Positions 16,933 to 25,850 of a DNA stretch of 64,000 nt are shown here, piece after piece. The notes beneath the pieces are model-generated. The model was not told the DNA's origin. It worked only from the letters and a program-made list of their open reading frames with translations, and did not search any database. The position numbers and the translations under genes are program-made. The stretch lies in NCBI RefSeq assembly GCF_005222485.1, contig NZ_CP029078.1, positions 3,252,001-3,316,000 of the forward strand. Reading direction: 5' to 3'. Numbering within the stretch: the stretch's first letter is position 1; each line of letters begins with the position of its first letter. This DNA comes from Streptomyces griseoviridis (GTDB taxonomy: Bacteria; Actinomycetota; Actinomycetes; Streptomycetales; Streptomycetaceae).

Positions 16933-18054
16933 GTGGTCGCTGAAGTACCCGACCGTGAGGACTACGCGTTCGACCTCCCGGTGGAGTTGCTCGCACAGGA
17001 ACCGCAGGAGGCACGCGGCGGCAAACGGAGCGATGCGCGTCTGGCGGTCCTTCACCGCTCCGGCGGCCGGGTCGAGCACCGGGTGTTCACCGACATCGTG
17101 GAGTACGTGGGCGCCGGTGATGTCCTGGTGGTGAACAACGCCCGGTTCGTGCCGAGCCTGCTGCCCGGTGTGGACGAGGAGGGAAGGGCGGTCGCCGTCA
17201 GCATCCACTCACCGCAAGGGGAGGGAACATGGCACTGCCTGGTAGCACCCCAGGCGGCGTGCCGGCCTGGTGCCCGCTTCGTCCTGGGAGCCGGCCTCCA
17301 GGTCACAGGGCAGCTGCTGGACGAGACGGCTGCGGGGCGGTGGCGGATCGCGCTCGACCCCTGCGATCCGGCAACCCTGTACGCGCTGGCCGAGCCGGCG
17401 TACTCGCCCTACCTCAAACAGGCCCCGGCCGACCCGGAGTACTACCAGAACACCTACGCCTCGGTCCCCGGCGCGGTCGGAAACCCGGCCGCCGGACGCC
17501 ATTTCACCCCTGCCCTCCTGGACCTGCTGCGTGAGCGGGCGGTATCCGTCGCAGAAGTCACCCACTTCCTCGCCGCCCGCACCCGCCGTGAGGTCACCCG
17601 GATGCTCCGGAACCTGATCGCACAGGGGGGCGCCGGAGACCTGGCAGCCGAGGACCTCGTCGACGGGACGAGGCTCTCGGACGAGTTCGACTTCCCGCCG
17701 GCCGAGCGCTACAGAATCTCTGAACACGCCGCCGACCTGATCAACGACCGGCGCGCGAGCGGCGGACGGATCCTCGTGGTCGGCACCAGCGCCCTGCGAG
17801 CTCTGGAAACCGTGACCGGACCCGACGGCCGGACACAGCCGGGCTCAGGCTCGACGAGCCTACGCATCATGCCCGGACACCGGTTCCGCGCATGCGACGC
17901 ATTCCTGACCAACCTCCACGAGCCGCGCTCCTCCGAGCTGATCCTGGTCGCCGCACTCACCGGCCGGGACTTCCTCCTCGACACCTACCGCAACGAACTC
18001 ATCCCCCGTGGCTACCGCTTCAACTACTTCGGCGACTCCATGCTCATTGCCTGA
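16933..18054 (+). CDS. QueA-like S-adenosylmethionine ribosyltransferase-isomerase homologue
   Basis: GTG 16933 with GGAGG six bases upstream; 373 aa. QueA features: FDLPVELLAQEPQEAR at the N-terminus, GDVLVVNNARFVPSLLPG, PGAVGNPAAGRHFTPALLDL, RISEHAADLINDRRASGGRI with VVGTSALRALETV, and the C-terminal MPGHRFRACDAFLTNLH block. Classical QueA transfers the SAM ribosyl moiety to preQ1 in tRNA. Here the usual HVGxGTF segment after the HFT motif is replaced by THFLAARTRREVTR, and no other queuosine gene is present, so a changed substrate is likely. Confidence 0.8.
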   Translation: MVAEVPDREDYAFDLPVELLAQEPQEARGGKRSDARLAVLHRSGGRVEHRVFTDIVEYVGAGDVLVVNNARFVPSLLPGVDEEGRAVAVSIHSPQGEGTWHCLVAPQAACRPGARFVLGAGLQVTGQLLDETAAGRWRIALDPCDPATLYALAEPAYSPYLKQAPADPEYYQNTYASVPGAVGNPAAGRHFTPALLDLLRERAVSVAEVTHFLAARTRREVTRMLRNLIAQGGAGDLAAEDLVDGTRLSDEFDFPPAERYRISEHAADLINDRRASGGRILVVGTSALRALETVTGPDGRTQPGSGSTSLRIMPGHRFRACDAFLTNLHEPRSSELILVAALTGRDFLLDTYRNELIPRGYRFNYFGDSMLIA

Positions 18055-18188
18055 CACAGCCGCAGGCTGCACCCCCGGCCGCCCGCAGCCCCCGCTCGAC
18101 CCGAGGACCACACTGCACAAAGCGGTGAACCCCCTCAACGGCAGGCCCACCGCCGCGCCGGAGCACTGCTCCGGCCTGCTACCACGCC

Positions 18189-18488
18189 TCAAAGCGGCCG
18201 GCTGCACCCGCCTACTGCCGGGGCAGATCTACGCCTGGCGCTCACCACTCCCAGATAGTTCGGCGCCTCGTCCAGGGCGGCGAGGAAGGCGGGGTCGAGC
18301 CGCTCGGCCGGGGCAGCGGGGGCGCGCGCCTCCGCGCGTTCGAGAAGGTCTTCAGCCATCGCGGTGGTGAGCGGCGCGACACTGTTCACCTCCGAGTCCT
18401 TGCCGCAAAGGTAGAGGGTGCCGTCGGCGTCGAGGAACGAGCCGAAGTCCGTGGGTTCTTCGCCCTCTACCTGGAGGGCGTTGATCAC
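18189..18488 (-). CDS. Hypothetical protein, 99 aa, coupled to the surface-protein gene
   Basis: GTG 18488 overlaps the stop of the upstream surface-protein gene (GTGA), the coupling style used throughout this strand. Acidic, with INALQVEGEEPTDFGSFLDA, LYLCGKDSEVNSVAPL and an Ala/Glu-rich helix. The last ~17 residues look random, so the natural end may be altered. No recognised domain. The segment to 18054 holds no gene. Confidence 0.45.
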   Translation of the reverse strand: MINALQVEGEEPTDFGSFLDADGTLYLCGKDSEVNSVAPLTTAMAEDLLERAEARAPAAPAERLDPAFLAALDEAPNYLGVVSARRRSAPAVGGCSRPL

Positions 18489-19621
18489 CAACTGGTGCCA
18501 AGTCCAAGAGCCGATCGCCAGCACCCCAAGCACGCACCGATGCCCCCGCACCCAGGAGGATGCTGTTGGCAGTCGCTAACAGCGGTCCATCTGGGGCTGC
18601 GGGGGCTCCGCGCAGTGAAGAAGGGTGGGTGCGGTCCGCTCCCGGTGGAGTCTGTTGTGCGGCTTTCGGTGCGGCTCCGGCGTGTCACGGCGAGGGCGCC
18701 TCCGCCTGCCGCGATCCGAATGGCCACTCCGGCGATCAGCCAAGGTGTGGCGTCGGCGCCGGTGGGGGCGAGGGAGCCCGTCGGCGTCCTCGGTGTGGAG
18801 TCGCCGACCGGGGTGGCTCCGATGGCGGAGGAAGCAGGTTCCGGTGTGTCGCTGCCCGACGCGAGCGGCGTGGCCCTTCCCGTACCAGAGTTGGGCGCGT
18901 GCGTGGACTTGCCCGAGGGTTCGGGCTTGGAGGTGGTGGTCTTGGCGTTGGTTACGGTCACGGTCACCGGGTCACCGGGAGCCGCAGTGAACGTCTTGGT
19001 CGTCTTGAACAGGACGTAGCCGACAGGGGCTTTGACCTCCTTGACCCAGAACTGGGCCTTCCGGCTCGACATGGGCAGTTCTCCGGCGGCCGTGCCCTCG
19101 GCTCCCGTGGTCAGGGTGAGCAGTGTCGAGGTGCCGATACCGATGTTCACGGTCGCGCCGGGCAGGAGCTTGCCGGTCTTGTCGTCCTTGGCCTGCAGGA
19201 GGATCTTGGCGGCCCTGTACGGGTCGGTGATCGTCAGCAGTGTGGTCGCGCCCGGGGTGACGATGACGTCCTGGTCGGCGACGACCTCGTGGAGCGGGCT
19301 GCCGGAGGCTGTCTCCTTGAGCCGGTAGACGCCGGGCGCGAGGTCGGCGAAGGTCAGGTTTCCCTGGACGTCGGTCTTCCCGTGTTCGGTTTCCTGGCCA
19401 GCGGAGTCGATCAGCAGGAACGCGGCGCCGGGCAGGGCGTGCCCGTCCGTGTCTTTGGTGGTGATCTCGACGCCGCCCGCGTCCGGGGCCGGAGTCTCGG
19501 CGGGGGCGGCTGAGGCCGAGGGGCTCGGTTCGGAGGGCTCGGCGCTCGCGGCCGGTGCTCAGGTGAGGGCGCCGACCGCGGCGACGGCGGCGGCAACGGA
19601 TCGGACGAGACGTGCGTGCAC
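18485..19621 (-). pseudogene. Cna-B/SpaA-type surface protein with LAPTG sortase signal, interrupted by TGA in its signal peptide
   Basis: From GTG 19621 (AAGGAG upstream) the frame gives a signal peptide (HARLVRSVAAAVAAVGALT), a TGA at codon 21, then continues in frame with APAASAEPSEPS and two prealbumin-like Cna-B repeats (GGVEITTKDTDGHALPGAAF; AKILLQAKDDKTGKLLPGAT), a Ser/Thr/Pro stalk and SLAPTGADATPWLIAGVAIR followed by Arg. LAxTG is the class E sortase signal of Streptomyces. The TGA should prevent expression unless it is an error or read through; internal GTG 19150 could start only the C-terminal part. The C-terminal tail after the anchor is unusually long (~55 residues). Confidence 0.75.
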
Positions 19622-19650
19622 GTGGAAGAAGACTCCTTGATCGGTCGGGG

Positions 19651-20142
19651 TCAGTGGGTGCGGGGCGGCCCTGCGGGGGCTACTGACGGGGCCGGAGTGC
19701 TGCGCGGTATGCGGCCGGCCGCCTTCTTGGACATGGAGGCTGCCCACGCTCCGGGGAACCAGACGGCCGTGTACTGCTCGATGGCATCGCGCAGCCCGCT
19801 GGTGACGGCCCCGTCCCACGGCGGACGGCCTGGGCGGTGGTAGGTGTCGAAGGTGCCGTACTGGTTGGTGTTCGGACGGGTGTGGTTGGCTTCGTCGCGG
19901 CGGTGGAAGGTTCCGTGGTCGACGAAGCTGAGCGCCACCGCGTCTGTCTCGCCGCGGTCCGGGTGGACGACTGCGACACGCAACCCGCCGTAGGTGTCCG
20001 CGCGGATGGTGGGGGTGAAGTCGATCCGCAGCCGTAGCGGCGTGCCCGGGGCTGGGGCGGCGTAGTAGGTGTTGCCCACGACGGCGTGATGGTGGAAGGG
20101 GAGGCACAGCTCGGTGAAGAACTCGGTGGCCTGCAGGGACAC
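19651..20142 (-). CDS. Conserved plasmid hypothetical protein, 163 aa
   Basis: GTG 20142 preceded by GGAG is chosen; the frame further upstream lies within the DUF317 gene and looks non-coding. Globular protein with LRLRIDFTPTIRADTYGGLR, VAVVHPDRGETDAVALSFVD, HGTFHRR and GRPPWDGAVTSGLRDAIEQY. It has no membrane segment and a Pro/Ser-rich tail. It lies between a DUF317 gene and the surface-protein gene in one series. The family appears on other Streptomyces transfer elements, role unknown. Confidence 0.7.
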   Translation of the reverse strand: MSLQATEFFTELCLPFHHHAVVGNTYYAAPAPGTPLRLRIDFTPTIRADTYGGLRVAVVHPDRGETDAVALSFVDHGTFHRRDEANHTRPNTNQYGTFDTYHRPGRPPWDGAVTSGLRDAIEQYTAVWFPGAWAASMSKKAAGRIPRSTPAPSVAPAGPPRTH

Positions 20143-20171
20143 GATGGTCTCCGGTAGGAGTTGGGCTGGCG

Positions 20172-21029
20172 TCAGCGGCGCGGGCCGGGTAGGGCAGGTC
20201 GGCTCGTGGTGCTCCAGCGCGGGACGCTGGCGGCGGGAAGCGCGGCCGGGCGGCGGGACGCGGCGGCCCGCCGGACGTCGAGCGGGGTGGGCGATGGCGG
20301 ACTCGGCGGGAGGATAGGGGAGAGCTGGGCGTGGCCTTTGACGTAGCTGTAGCTGTCGTGCCGCCATCGAGGCAGGGGTGCGGGGTCGGCCAGGGTTTCG
20401 GTCACGGCCCGCAGAAGGGGGGCGGGGGTGTCGGTGCTGGCCGTGGCGTACCAGAAGGGCCGGGCGGAGGAGGTGCCGGCCCACAGGTGCCAGCGCGCGT
20501 CGCGGGTCTCCAGTTCGATCGCCGGGTCGAGGTCGCCGATGGTGTACTCCAGCGTGGCGAGCCCGTCGGGTGAGGTGATGGCGAAGGTACTCAGGTGCGG
20601 GCGGTCGAGCTGCCAGCCATGGTTGATGAGCGGGTCGACGGCCAGAAACGGATCACGGTCGGCGCTTCCGGCGAGCGGGCGGGCAAGGTAGTGGTCCGGG
20701 CCCTGCCGGTACGCCTCGGCAAGGGCGTTGGTGAAGGCGGTGACGAACTCCGTGGGCGCGGCGTCGTTGAAACAGACGCCCCATGCCGGTGGGCCGAAGG
20801 CGTCCTGGTAGGCGGTGACGCGCCACAGTCCGTCGTCATCGCCTTCGGGGAGGTAGCCGAGGCGGACCTTGCCGTCGGGGGCCGTGAGGTAGGCGTTGCC
20901 GAGGTGGTCGTGGTGCAGATCCCAGCCGAGGTCGCGCAGCGGGTCGAGGCCGGGATCACTGACCGCGGTAGCGCGGGCCAGATGGCGTGGGGAGACGTAG
21001 ACGTCGCCGTCGGTGGTGTCGTGAGGCAC
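20172..21029 (-). CDS. DUF317 family protein with two repeats
   Basis: 285 aa, GTG start. N-terminal YVSPRHLAR motif, then repeat 1 (LGWDLHHDHLGNAYLTAPDG ... WGVCFNDAAPTEFVTAFTNA) and repeat 2 (HGWQLDRPHLSTFAITSPDG ... FWYATASTDTPAPLLRAVTE), each about 90 residues, and a basic Pro/Ser-rich tail. This is the canonical two-repeat architecture. It overlaps no neighbour; a 30-bp gap leads to the next gene. Function of DUF317 is unknown. Confidence 0.88.
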   Translation of the reverse strand: MPHDTTDGDVYVSPRHLARATAVSDPGLDPLRDLGWDLHHDHLGNAYLTAPDGKVRLGYLPEGDDDGLWRVTAYQDAFGPPAWGVCFNDAAPTEFVTAFTNALAEAYRQGPDHYLARPLAGSADRDPFLAVDPLINHGWQLDRPHLSTFAITSPDGLATLEYTIGDLDPAIELETRDARWHLWAGTSSARPFWYATASTDTPAPLLRAVTETLADPAPLPRWRHDSYSYVKGHAQLSPILPPSPPSPTPLDVRRAAASRRPAALPAASVPRWSTTSRPALPGPRR

Positions 21030-21172
21030 GGAGTCCTAGGGGAAGGGGCGGTCAGTTTGGGGGCTGCAGGGCGGATGCGAGGTCGGTGGGGCGCCGGTGC
21101 AGTGCAGGGTGCGCGGCCCCAAGCGGCGGGCGGCGTGGCAGTTGTCGGCCCGGTCGGCCGCAGACACTGCGC

Positions 21173-22417
21173 TCACGCCGCAGTGCTGCGGGTGCCGTCA
21201 CCGCGGTCGAGGACCGCGGTGACGGCATGAGCGGTCCGGTCGGCGCGTGCACGCGCCTGCTGGCCGGTGGTGGCGGTGGTGATGAGGTAGCCGATCCGGC
21301 CGGTGAACAGGTTTCCTCCGTCGGCGGGGAGGAGGAGCTGGTCTCCGGGGCGGCACTGGAAGTGCAGCCGGTCCAGCCAATGCGGGCGGGGCTCGTCGTA
21401 GGTGAGGTGGGTGAGGGTGCCGGAGGTGTCCGGGTAGAGGAGCCGGATGGCGGCGGCCGAGGACCTGGTGGGCGTGAGGTCGGGAGCACGGTCGCAGGCG
21501 ATGTCGGCGGCGGCACGAGGCAGGTCGATCCCAGTGGCGAGGCGCACGAGGTGGCCGATCATGTCTCCGGCCAGGCGGGCATTGACCTCGATGAGGCGGG
21601 GTCTGCCCTCGACGAGCCGCATCTCGATGTGGCTGACGCCGTCGGTGATACCGAGAGCGTCGATCGCCGCCTGGGCGGCCGGCGCGACGGTCTCCAGGAG
21701 CGGGTCGTTGGCGTCCACGCTGTGGGCCAGCTGCTCGAAGTGCGGCGGAGGGCTGATGGTCTTGCGGTTGACCGCGACCACCGTGGTGACGCCGCGGTAG
21801 GTGACGCACTCCACGGAGATCTCCGGCCCGTCGAGGAACTCCTCGACGAGGACGCTGGTGCTCTCGGTGCCCTGTCCGGCCGTGCGGCCGGCTGCCTGGT
21901 AGGCGGTCGCGAGCTGGTCACGGTCGTCAACGCGGAGCACGCCGATGGCACCCGCGTGTGAGGCGGGCTTGAGTACGACGGGGTAGCCGATCCGTTCGGC
22001 GGCGGCTTCGGCCTCTTGGAGGGTACGCACGCTCACCGAAGCAGCCGAAGGCACGCCGTGGCGGGCGAACAGCGACCGAGCGGTGGCCTTGTTGCGGCAC
22101 CCCTGCATCACTTCGGGTGCGGTGGTGGCCAAGCCGAGCTGGCGGGCGAGGCGGGCGGTCGGGACCACGCTCCACTCGTCCCAGGTCATGACACCGGCGA
22201 GATTATGGCGTCCGGCCAGGGCCCGGCCACCTCCCAGCAGCGCGGCAGGATCGCTGAGGTCAACGACGGCGTGATCGGTGATGTGCGGCTTCTCCCACGA
22301 GGGTTCGGTGTCGGTGAGCAGCACGACGTCGTACGCGTCGGCGACCTGCTCAAGGCAGTAGCCGCGGTAGTCCTTGTCTCCGGGCGCGACGACAAGTACA
22401 AGAGGGCGAGCGGGCAA
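21173..22417 (-). CDS. ATP-grasp carboxylate-amine ligase
   Basis: 414 aa; TTG 22417 with GGAG at 8-bp spacing. N-terminal Rossmann-like PreATP-grasp (PLVLVVAPGDKDYRGYCLEQ). ATP-grasp core: YPVVLKPASHAGAIGV (ATP-binding Lys and glycine-rich loop), VLVEEFLDGPEISVECV, and the Mg site SHIEMRLVEGRPRLIEVNAR (Glu...Asn). It resembles L-amino acid (dipeptide) ligases and carbamoyl-phosphate-synthetase-like ligases of secondary metabolism. An MFS exporter and HxlR regulators lie just upstream in the same direction, suggesting a small biosynthesis/export unit. Substrates cannot be read from the sequence. Confidence 0.88.
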   Translation of the reverse strand: MPARPLVLVVAPGDKDYRGYCLEQVADAYDVVLLTDTEPSWEKPHITDHAVVDLSDPAALLGGGRALAGRHNLAGVMTWDEWSVVPTARLARQLGLATTAPEVMQGCRNKATARSLFARHGVPSAASVSVRTLQEAEAAAERIGYPVVLKPASHAGAIGVLRVDDRDQLATAYQAAGRTAGQGTESTSVLVEEFLDGPEISVECVTYRGVTTVVAVNRKTISPPPHFEQLAHSVDANDPLLETVAPAAQAAIDALGITDGVSHIEMRLVEGRPRLIEVNARLAGDMIGHLVRLATGIDLPRAAADIACDRAPDLTPTRSSAAAIRLLYPDTSGTLTHLTYDEPRPHWLDRLHFQCRPGDQLLLPADGGNLFTGRIGYLITTATTGQQARARADRTAHAVTAVLDRGDGTRSTAA

Positions 22418-22469
22418 GAGAAAGTCTCCGTATCGAGGGACGGCAGGGCAGAGAAAGAAGGTGGGTGCT

Positions 22470-22769
22470 TCAGGCGGCGCGGCGGCGGCGCAGCTCGAAC
22501 GCGCTTGCCCAGTGGGGGTGATCGTCGATCAGACGGCGAGCGTAGAGAGCGGTGAAGTTGTTGTTCAGCCCTGCTCCGTAAGGAAGTTCGCGGCGCAGGT
22601 CTTCGAAAAGGTCCTTGAGGCTGACCCGTGTGGCGCCGGTGTCCAGGCGGCGGGCGGCCGTGCGTTCCAGGGCGCGATACACCTGCGGGTTGCGGGCATC
22701 GAAGGCGTGGAACTGCTCGGTGATGGTCCGGCCGGTCGCACGGTGCGAGCCGAGGGCGGCGATGGTCAT
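22470..22769 (-). CDS. Conserved hypothetical protein, 99 aa
   Basis: ATG 22769 with GGAGAA. Helical protein with the pattern ITEQFHAFDARNPQVYRALE, VSLKDLFEDLRRELPYGAGL and LNNNFTALYARRLIDDHP. This matches a widespread phage/plasmid family of small helical proteins found near replication or recombination genes, of unknown role. It sits between the MFS transporter and the ATP-grasp ligase in one minus-strand run. It may be independent of the ligase pathway. Confidence 0.75.
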   Translation of the reverse strand: MTIAALGSHRATGRTITEQFHAFDARNPQVYRALERTAARRLDTGATRVSLKDLFEDLRRELPYGAGLNNNFTALYARRLIDDHPHWASAFELRRRRAA

Positions 22770-22800
22770 GAGGGTTCTCCACGGGCTGGGGACAACTGGG

Positions 22801-24036
22801 TCAGGTGCGCAGGACAGGGTCGGTGCGCAGGCGGGTGAAGGCGCAGATCAGGCCGAGGGTTTGCAGGGCGGCGCAGGCGGTGATGACATGGCCCAGAGCG
22901 TCGGGTGGGGTGAGCGCGGTGAGCACGCCGGCGATGGGGAAGGGCAGCAGGAGGATGAGGATGGTGGCCGACAGGGTGCTGCCGAACGCCTCTGGAGGGA
23001 TCAGGCGGGAGCGCAGGGTGCGCAGGACGACGGCCAGGCCGCCGTCGGCTGCCATCAGGACCGCGACCAAGGCCAGGTAGGACAGGTAGTCGGGGGCCAG
23101 GGCGACGGCGAGACAGGCGAGCGAAGCGATGGCGGAGCAGGCAGCTCCCACTGGCCACAGGCCGAGGCGGTCCAACGCGAACCGGCAGATGGTGACGGAT
23201 ACCAGGGTGGCCGCCGCTGCGGCGGACCACACCAGGCCAACGGCGGTTGTGGACTGCCCAAAGTGCTGGACGACGATTACCGGACCGGCGGCCTGGAGGA
23301 AGCCGGTGGCCACGTTGGAGAGGGTCAGCCCGGCCACCAGCCAGCCGAGAGCGGGAAGCGCGCGGATGGTGCGCCACCCGGTGACCAGCCCCGCCCCCGG
23401 CCGCCCCTTCGGCGCGCGGGCTGGTACGACGGGCGAGGGTGGTGTGCGCAGAGCGAGCAGCGCGGCGAGCAGCGAAAGCACGGTGACTACCGCGAGCATC
23501 GACGGCGGACCTGCGAGCAACAGCACGCTGGCGAGCGCCGGTCCGGCCAGGGTCGCGGTCTGGTCGATGCCGAGCAGGACGGCCTGGACACGGTGAGCCC
23601 GGGGCCCCGCTCGGCGGCCGACGGCGGCACCTGCGGTCTCGGCCGCCACGTAGCTGAACTGGGTGAGCACACCGGTCGCCGCCGCCAGCACCATCACCGT
23701 CACGCTCGCCATGGCACCGGACGGGTAGAGGCAGAGCAGGATGCCGCCGGCCGCGAGAACCAGCGCCCGCCCCAGGGAGGCAAGGTGGAAGACCACCGAG
23801 GCACCCCGCCGGTCGACCATCGATCCAGCCCACCCGAACGCTGCCAGGCGCGGGATCCACTCCAGAGTGAAGGCGGCGCCGGTCAGCGCGGCGGAGCCAG
23901 TCGTGGAAAGCACAAGCAACGGAATGCCGTAGGTGGACATCGCGAACGCCAACGCGTCCGCCGTGCGCGGCAGGTAGATGCTGCTCATCAGCCCGGCCGG
24001 GTGGCGCGCGTGTCGGGGTGTGACCGCTGCGTTCAC
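22801..24036 (-). CDS. Major facilitator superfamily exporter
   Basis: 411 aa with about 11-12 hydrophobic helices, typical MFS length. The loop between helices 2 and 3 carries GWAGSMVDRRGASVVF, the motif-A region (G-x-x-x-D-R-x-G). Helix sequences are Ala/Leu-rich with few charges. The GTG start overlaps the stop of the winged-helix gene upstream (GTGA). It resembles small-molecule efflux transporters and may export the ATP-grasp ligase product or confer self-resistance. Confidence 0.88.
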   Translation of the reverse strand: MNAAVTPRHARHPAGLMSSIYLPRTADALAFAMSTYGIPLLVLSTTGSAALTGAAFTLEWIPRLAAFGWAGSMVDRRGASVVFHLASLGRALVLAAGGILLCLYPSGAMASVTVMVLAAATGVLTQFSYVAAETAGAAVGRRAGPRAHRVQAVLLGIDQTATLAGPALASVLLLAGPPSMLAVVTVLSLLAALLALRTPPSPVVPARAPKGRPGAGLVTGWRTIRALPALGWLVAGLTLSNVATGFLQAAGPVIVVQHFGQSTTAVGLVWSAAAAATLVSVTICRFALDRLGLWPVGAACSAIASLACLAVALAPDYLSYLALVAVLMAADGGLAVVLRTLRSRLIPPEAFGSTLSATILILLLPFPIAGVLTALTPPDALGHVITACAALQTLGLICAFTRLRTDPVLRT

Positions 24037-24545
24037 GCGGCCCGCTCGGGGATCCTGGCCACCTGGGGGTTACCGGCCAGCCACTGGGTCAGGAACGTGC
24101 GGGGACGAGCCAGGTCCGTCTGGGCCTCAGCACTGATCTGACGTGCGTCGCGCAGGCGTGCGCGACGGCTGGTGTTCCCGGTGGTGAGCGATGGTGCCAG
24201 AAGGTCCAGGGCATACCGGATACGGCTGCTGAACTCACATACGGCGGCAGGGACGGCGTGCCGCCGGGCCCAGCGCGCCACCGCGTCGTACAGGTCGGCC
24301 AGCTCCATTCCGGAGTCGGTGAGTTCCAGACCGGCGCCGGGCACGACCCGGATGAGGCGGTGGGCGCGGGCCGTGTCGGATGCACTGCGCAGTTGGTGCG
24401 CGGTGAGGTCGGGCAGAGTGCCGGCAAGCCGCCGCGGCGGTATGGCGCCGTTGTCGTCGATCTCGGTGGGCAGGCGGATCAGGGAGCGCGAGGACAGCAA
24501 GTCAACAGCGTGACGCGCTTCGGCAGGGGTGAACGAGGTGCTCAT
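24033..24545 (-). CDS. Winged-helix-like regulator, 170 aa
   Basis: ATG 24545 overlaps the HxlR gene stop (ATGA); the longer frame to 24695 is rejected for that reason. It contains a helical N-terminus, LPDLTAHQLRSASDTARAHR followed by LIRVVPGAGLELTDSGMELA, which matches the wing of a winged-helix domain, and a helical C-terminal half with LLAPSLTTGNTSRRARLRDA. Probably a transcription regulator or partner of the HxlR protein; both precede the MFS gene they may control. Confidence 0.65.
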   Translation of the reverse strand: MSTSFTPAEARHAVDLLSSRSLIRLPTEIDDNGAIPPRRLAGTLPDLTAHQLRSASDTARAHRLIRVVPGAGLELTDSGMELADLYDAVARWARRHAVPAAVCEFSSRIRYALDLLAPSLTTGNTSRRARLRDARQISAEAQTDLARPRTFLTQWLAGNPQVARIPERAA

Positions 24546-25384
24546 CGGCGCGCTCCTCCCGCCGGAAGGGCCGCCGTCGGGCGGCGGTTCGCAGCGTGTG
24601 AGAAGAGGTCGCGACTGTGCCACGCCGGCCCGGTCCCGGTAGTGCGGGCGGGTGGGAGCCCTGCGGGTGCCGGCCGTGATGAGCTGCTGACCCACGGCCT
24701 CGGCGCGCTCTTGGCCCGCAGCTGGCCCCAGACGGGGTGCTTAGCCGCCTGGCCGAGGGGCTGCCCGCCGGACCAGGCGGACAGCGCGCCAAGGACGGGG
24801 CCCAGGGCGTCGCCGGCGGCGGACAGCCGATAGGGCTGGCCGTTCCCCTCGGTGTCGGCCAGACCGTCGGCAACGAGCTGGCGCAACGGCGGGTAGATGT
24901 TGGTCCAGTCGCTGCTGGGCATCACGATCCGGGCCAGAGCCCGGCCGCTGACCTCCTCACGCGACTTGAGCACCCACAGGATGGCTGCGGCGTGGCGCCG
25001 AGTGAGCAGAGTGAGGCTGTCCTCGATCTGCTCGATCGCAGGCAGCGGACCATCGGCCTTCTCCAGGTGCTCCTCGGCCCAGGTGACGATCATCGGCAGG
25101 ATCGGCAGCAGGGCAGTGGCTCGCTCGGTGTGGCCGTAGGTCACATGCCGTGCGGTGTGTTCGGTGCGCTCGACGAGTCCGGCGTCGCACAGCGACTTGA
25201 GCTTCGGGTGAAGCTGGCCGCTCTGCAGCCAGGGCACCTTGGCCGCCAGCTCGCTGTAGCGCAGCGGCGGGCCGGAAAGGGCCAGCAGGATCCTCACGTT
25301 CCAGCGCGGGGTGATCATGGCGAGGGCCTCGGTGACCCGGGCGATGTCGGCGTCGGCGTCGGGGGGCAGAGCGGTGATGGCCAA
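24542..25384 (-). CDS. HxlR-family regulator with two winged-helix domains
   Basis: 280 aa, TTG 25384 after AGGAG. Domain 1 (residues ~15-100): ITPRWNVRILLALSGPPLRY, SELAAKVPWLQSGQLHPKLK and ERTEHTARHVTYGHTERA. Domain 2 (~115-200) repeats the arrangement: RRHAAAILWVLKSREEVSGR and a PPLRQLVADGLADTEGNGQP wing. The C-terminal 60 residues are disordered. HxlR proteins are MarR-like local regulators responding to small molecules. It heads the coupled regulator-MFS unit. Confidence 0.8.
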   Translation of the reverse strand: MAITALPPDADADIARVTEALAMITPRWNVRILLALSGPPLRYSELAAKVPWLQSGQLHPKLKSLCDAGLVERTEHTARHVTYGHTERATALLPILPMIVTWAEEHLEKADGPLPAIEQIEDSLTLLTRRHAAAILWVLKSREEVSGRALARIVMPSSDWTNIYPPLRQLVADGLADTEGNGQPYRLSAAGDALGPVLGALSAWSGGQPLGQAAKHPVWGQLRAKSAPRPWVSSSSRPAPAGLPPARTTGTGPAWHSRDLFSHAANRRPTAALPAGGARR

Positions 25385-25426
25385 GGGAGGAACTCCTGGG
25401 TGAAAGGAAGAGGGGTCGCCTGAGGG

Positions 25427-25840
25427 TCAGCGGCTGTGTGCCGCGCTCTGCGCCGCAAGGGGCGCGGCCGGGGCAGGAAGTGTGGGAGTCGGGGAGGCAG
25501 CGGTCGGAGCCGGGGCGCGGGCCAGGCTCTGCAGGACGGCGGCGGCCGAGTTGGCCTGGGTCTCGCGGACGGCGACGGCTTCGGTGAGCCGGCGGGTGCC
25601 GTCGACGAGGTGGGAGACCTCGTGCGGACCGATCTGCCGCTCGGGGAGGATAAGACGGGCCAGATGGTCGCGGTGGAAGTCGATGCTGCGCTCGGCCAGG
25701 GCGAGGGCGTCGTGCATGCCGAGCAGGGCGGAGAGCATGCCGGGTGGCTGGTCCCGCGCATGGGCTTCGAGGCGGGCGAGCGGTGCGCCGTACAGGTCCT
25801 CGATCCGTCCGGCTATGTCGGTGGACGTGAGGTGCGGCAA
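25427..25840 (-). CDS. Hypothetical helical protein, 137 aa
   Basis: TTG 25840. Helical segments RIEDLYGAPLARLEAHARDQ and MHDALALAERSIDFHRDHLA, then HLVDGTRRLTEAVAVRETQA, and an Ala/Pro tail. No Cys, membrane segment or catalytic motif. It belongs to a set of small soluble proteins (25.4-26.8 kb) read in the same direction; similar sets accompany transfer genes in actinobacterial plasmids. Function unknown. Confidence 0.6.
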   Translation of the reverse strand: MPHLTSTDIAGRIEDLYGAPLARLEAHARDQPPGMLSALLGMHDALALAERSIDFHRDHLARLILPERQIGPHEVSHLVDGTRRLTEAVAVRETQANSAAAVLQSLARAPAPTAASPTPTLPAPAAPLAAQSAAHSR

Positions 25841-25850
25841 TCAGGGGCTT

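Noticed and set aside
22615..24141. 508-codon plus-strand frame opposite the MFS gene
   Set aside because: Gln/Gly/Arg-rich composition typical of antisense to a membrane protein.
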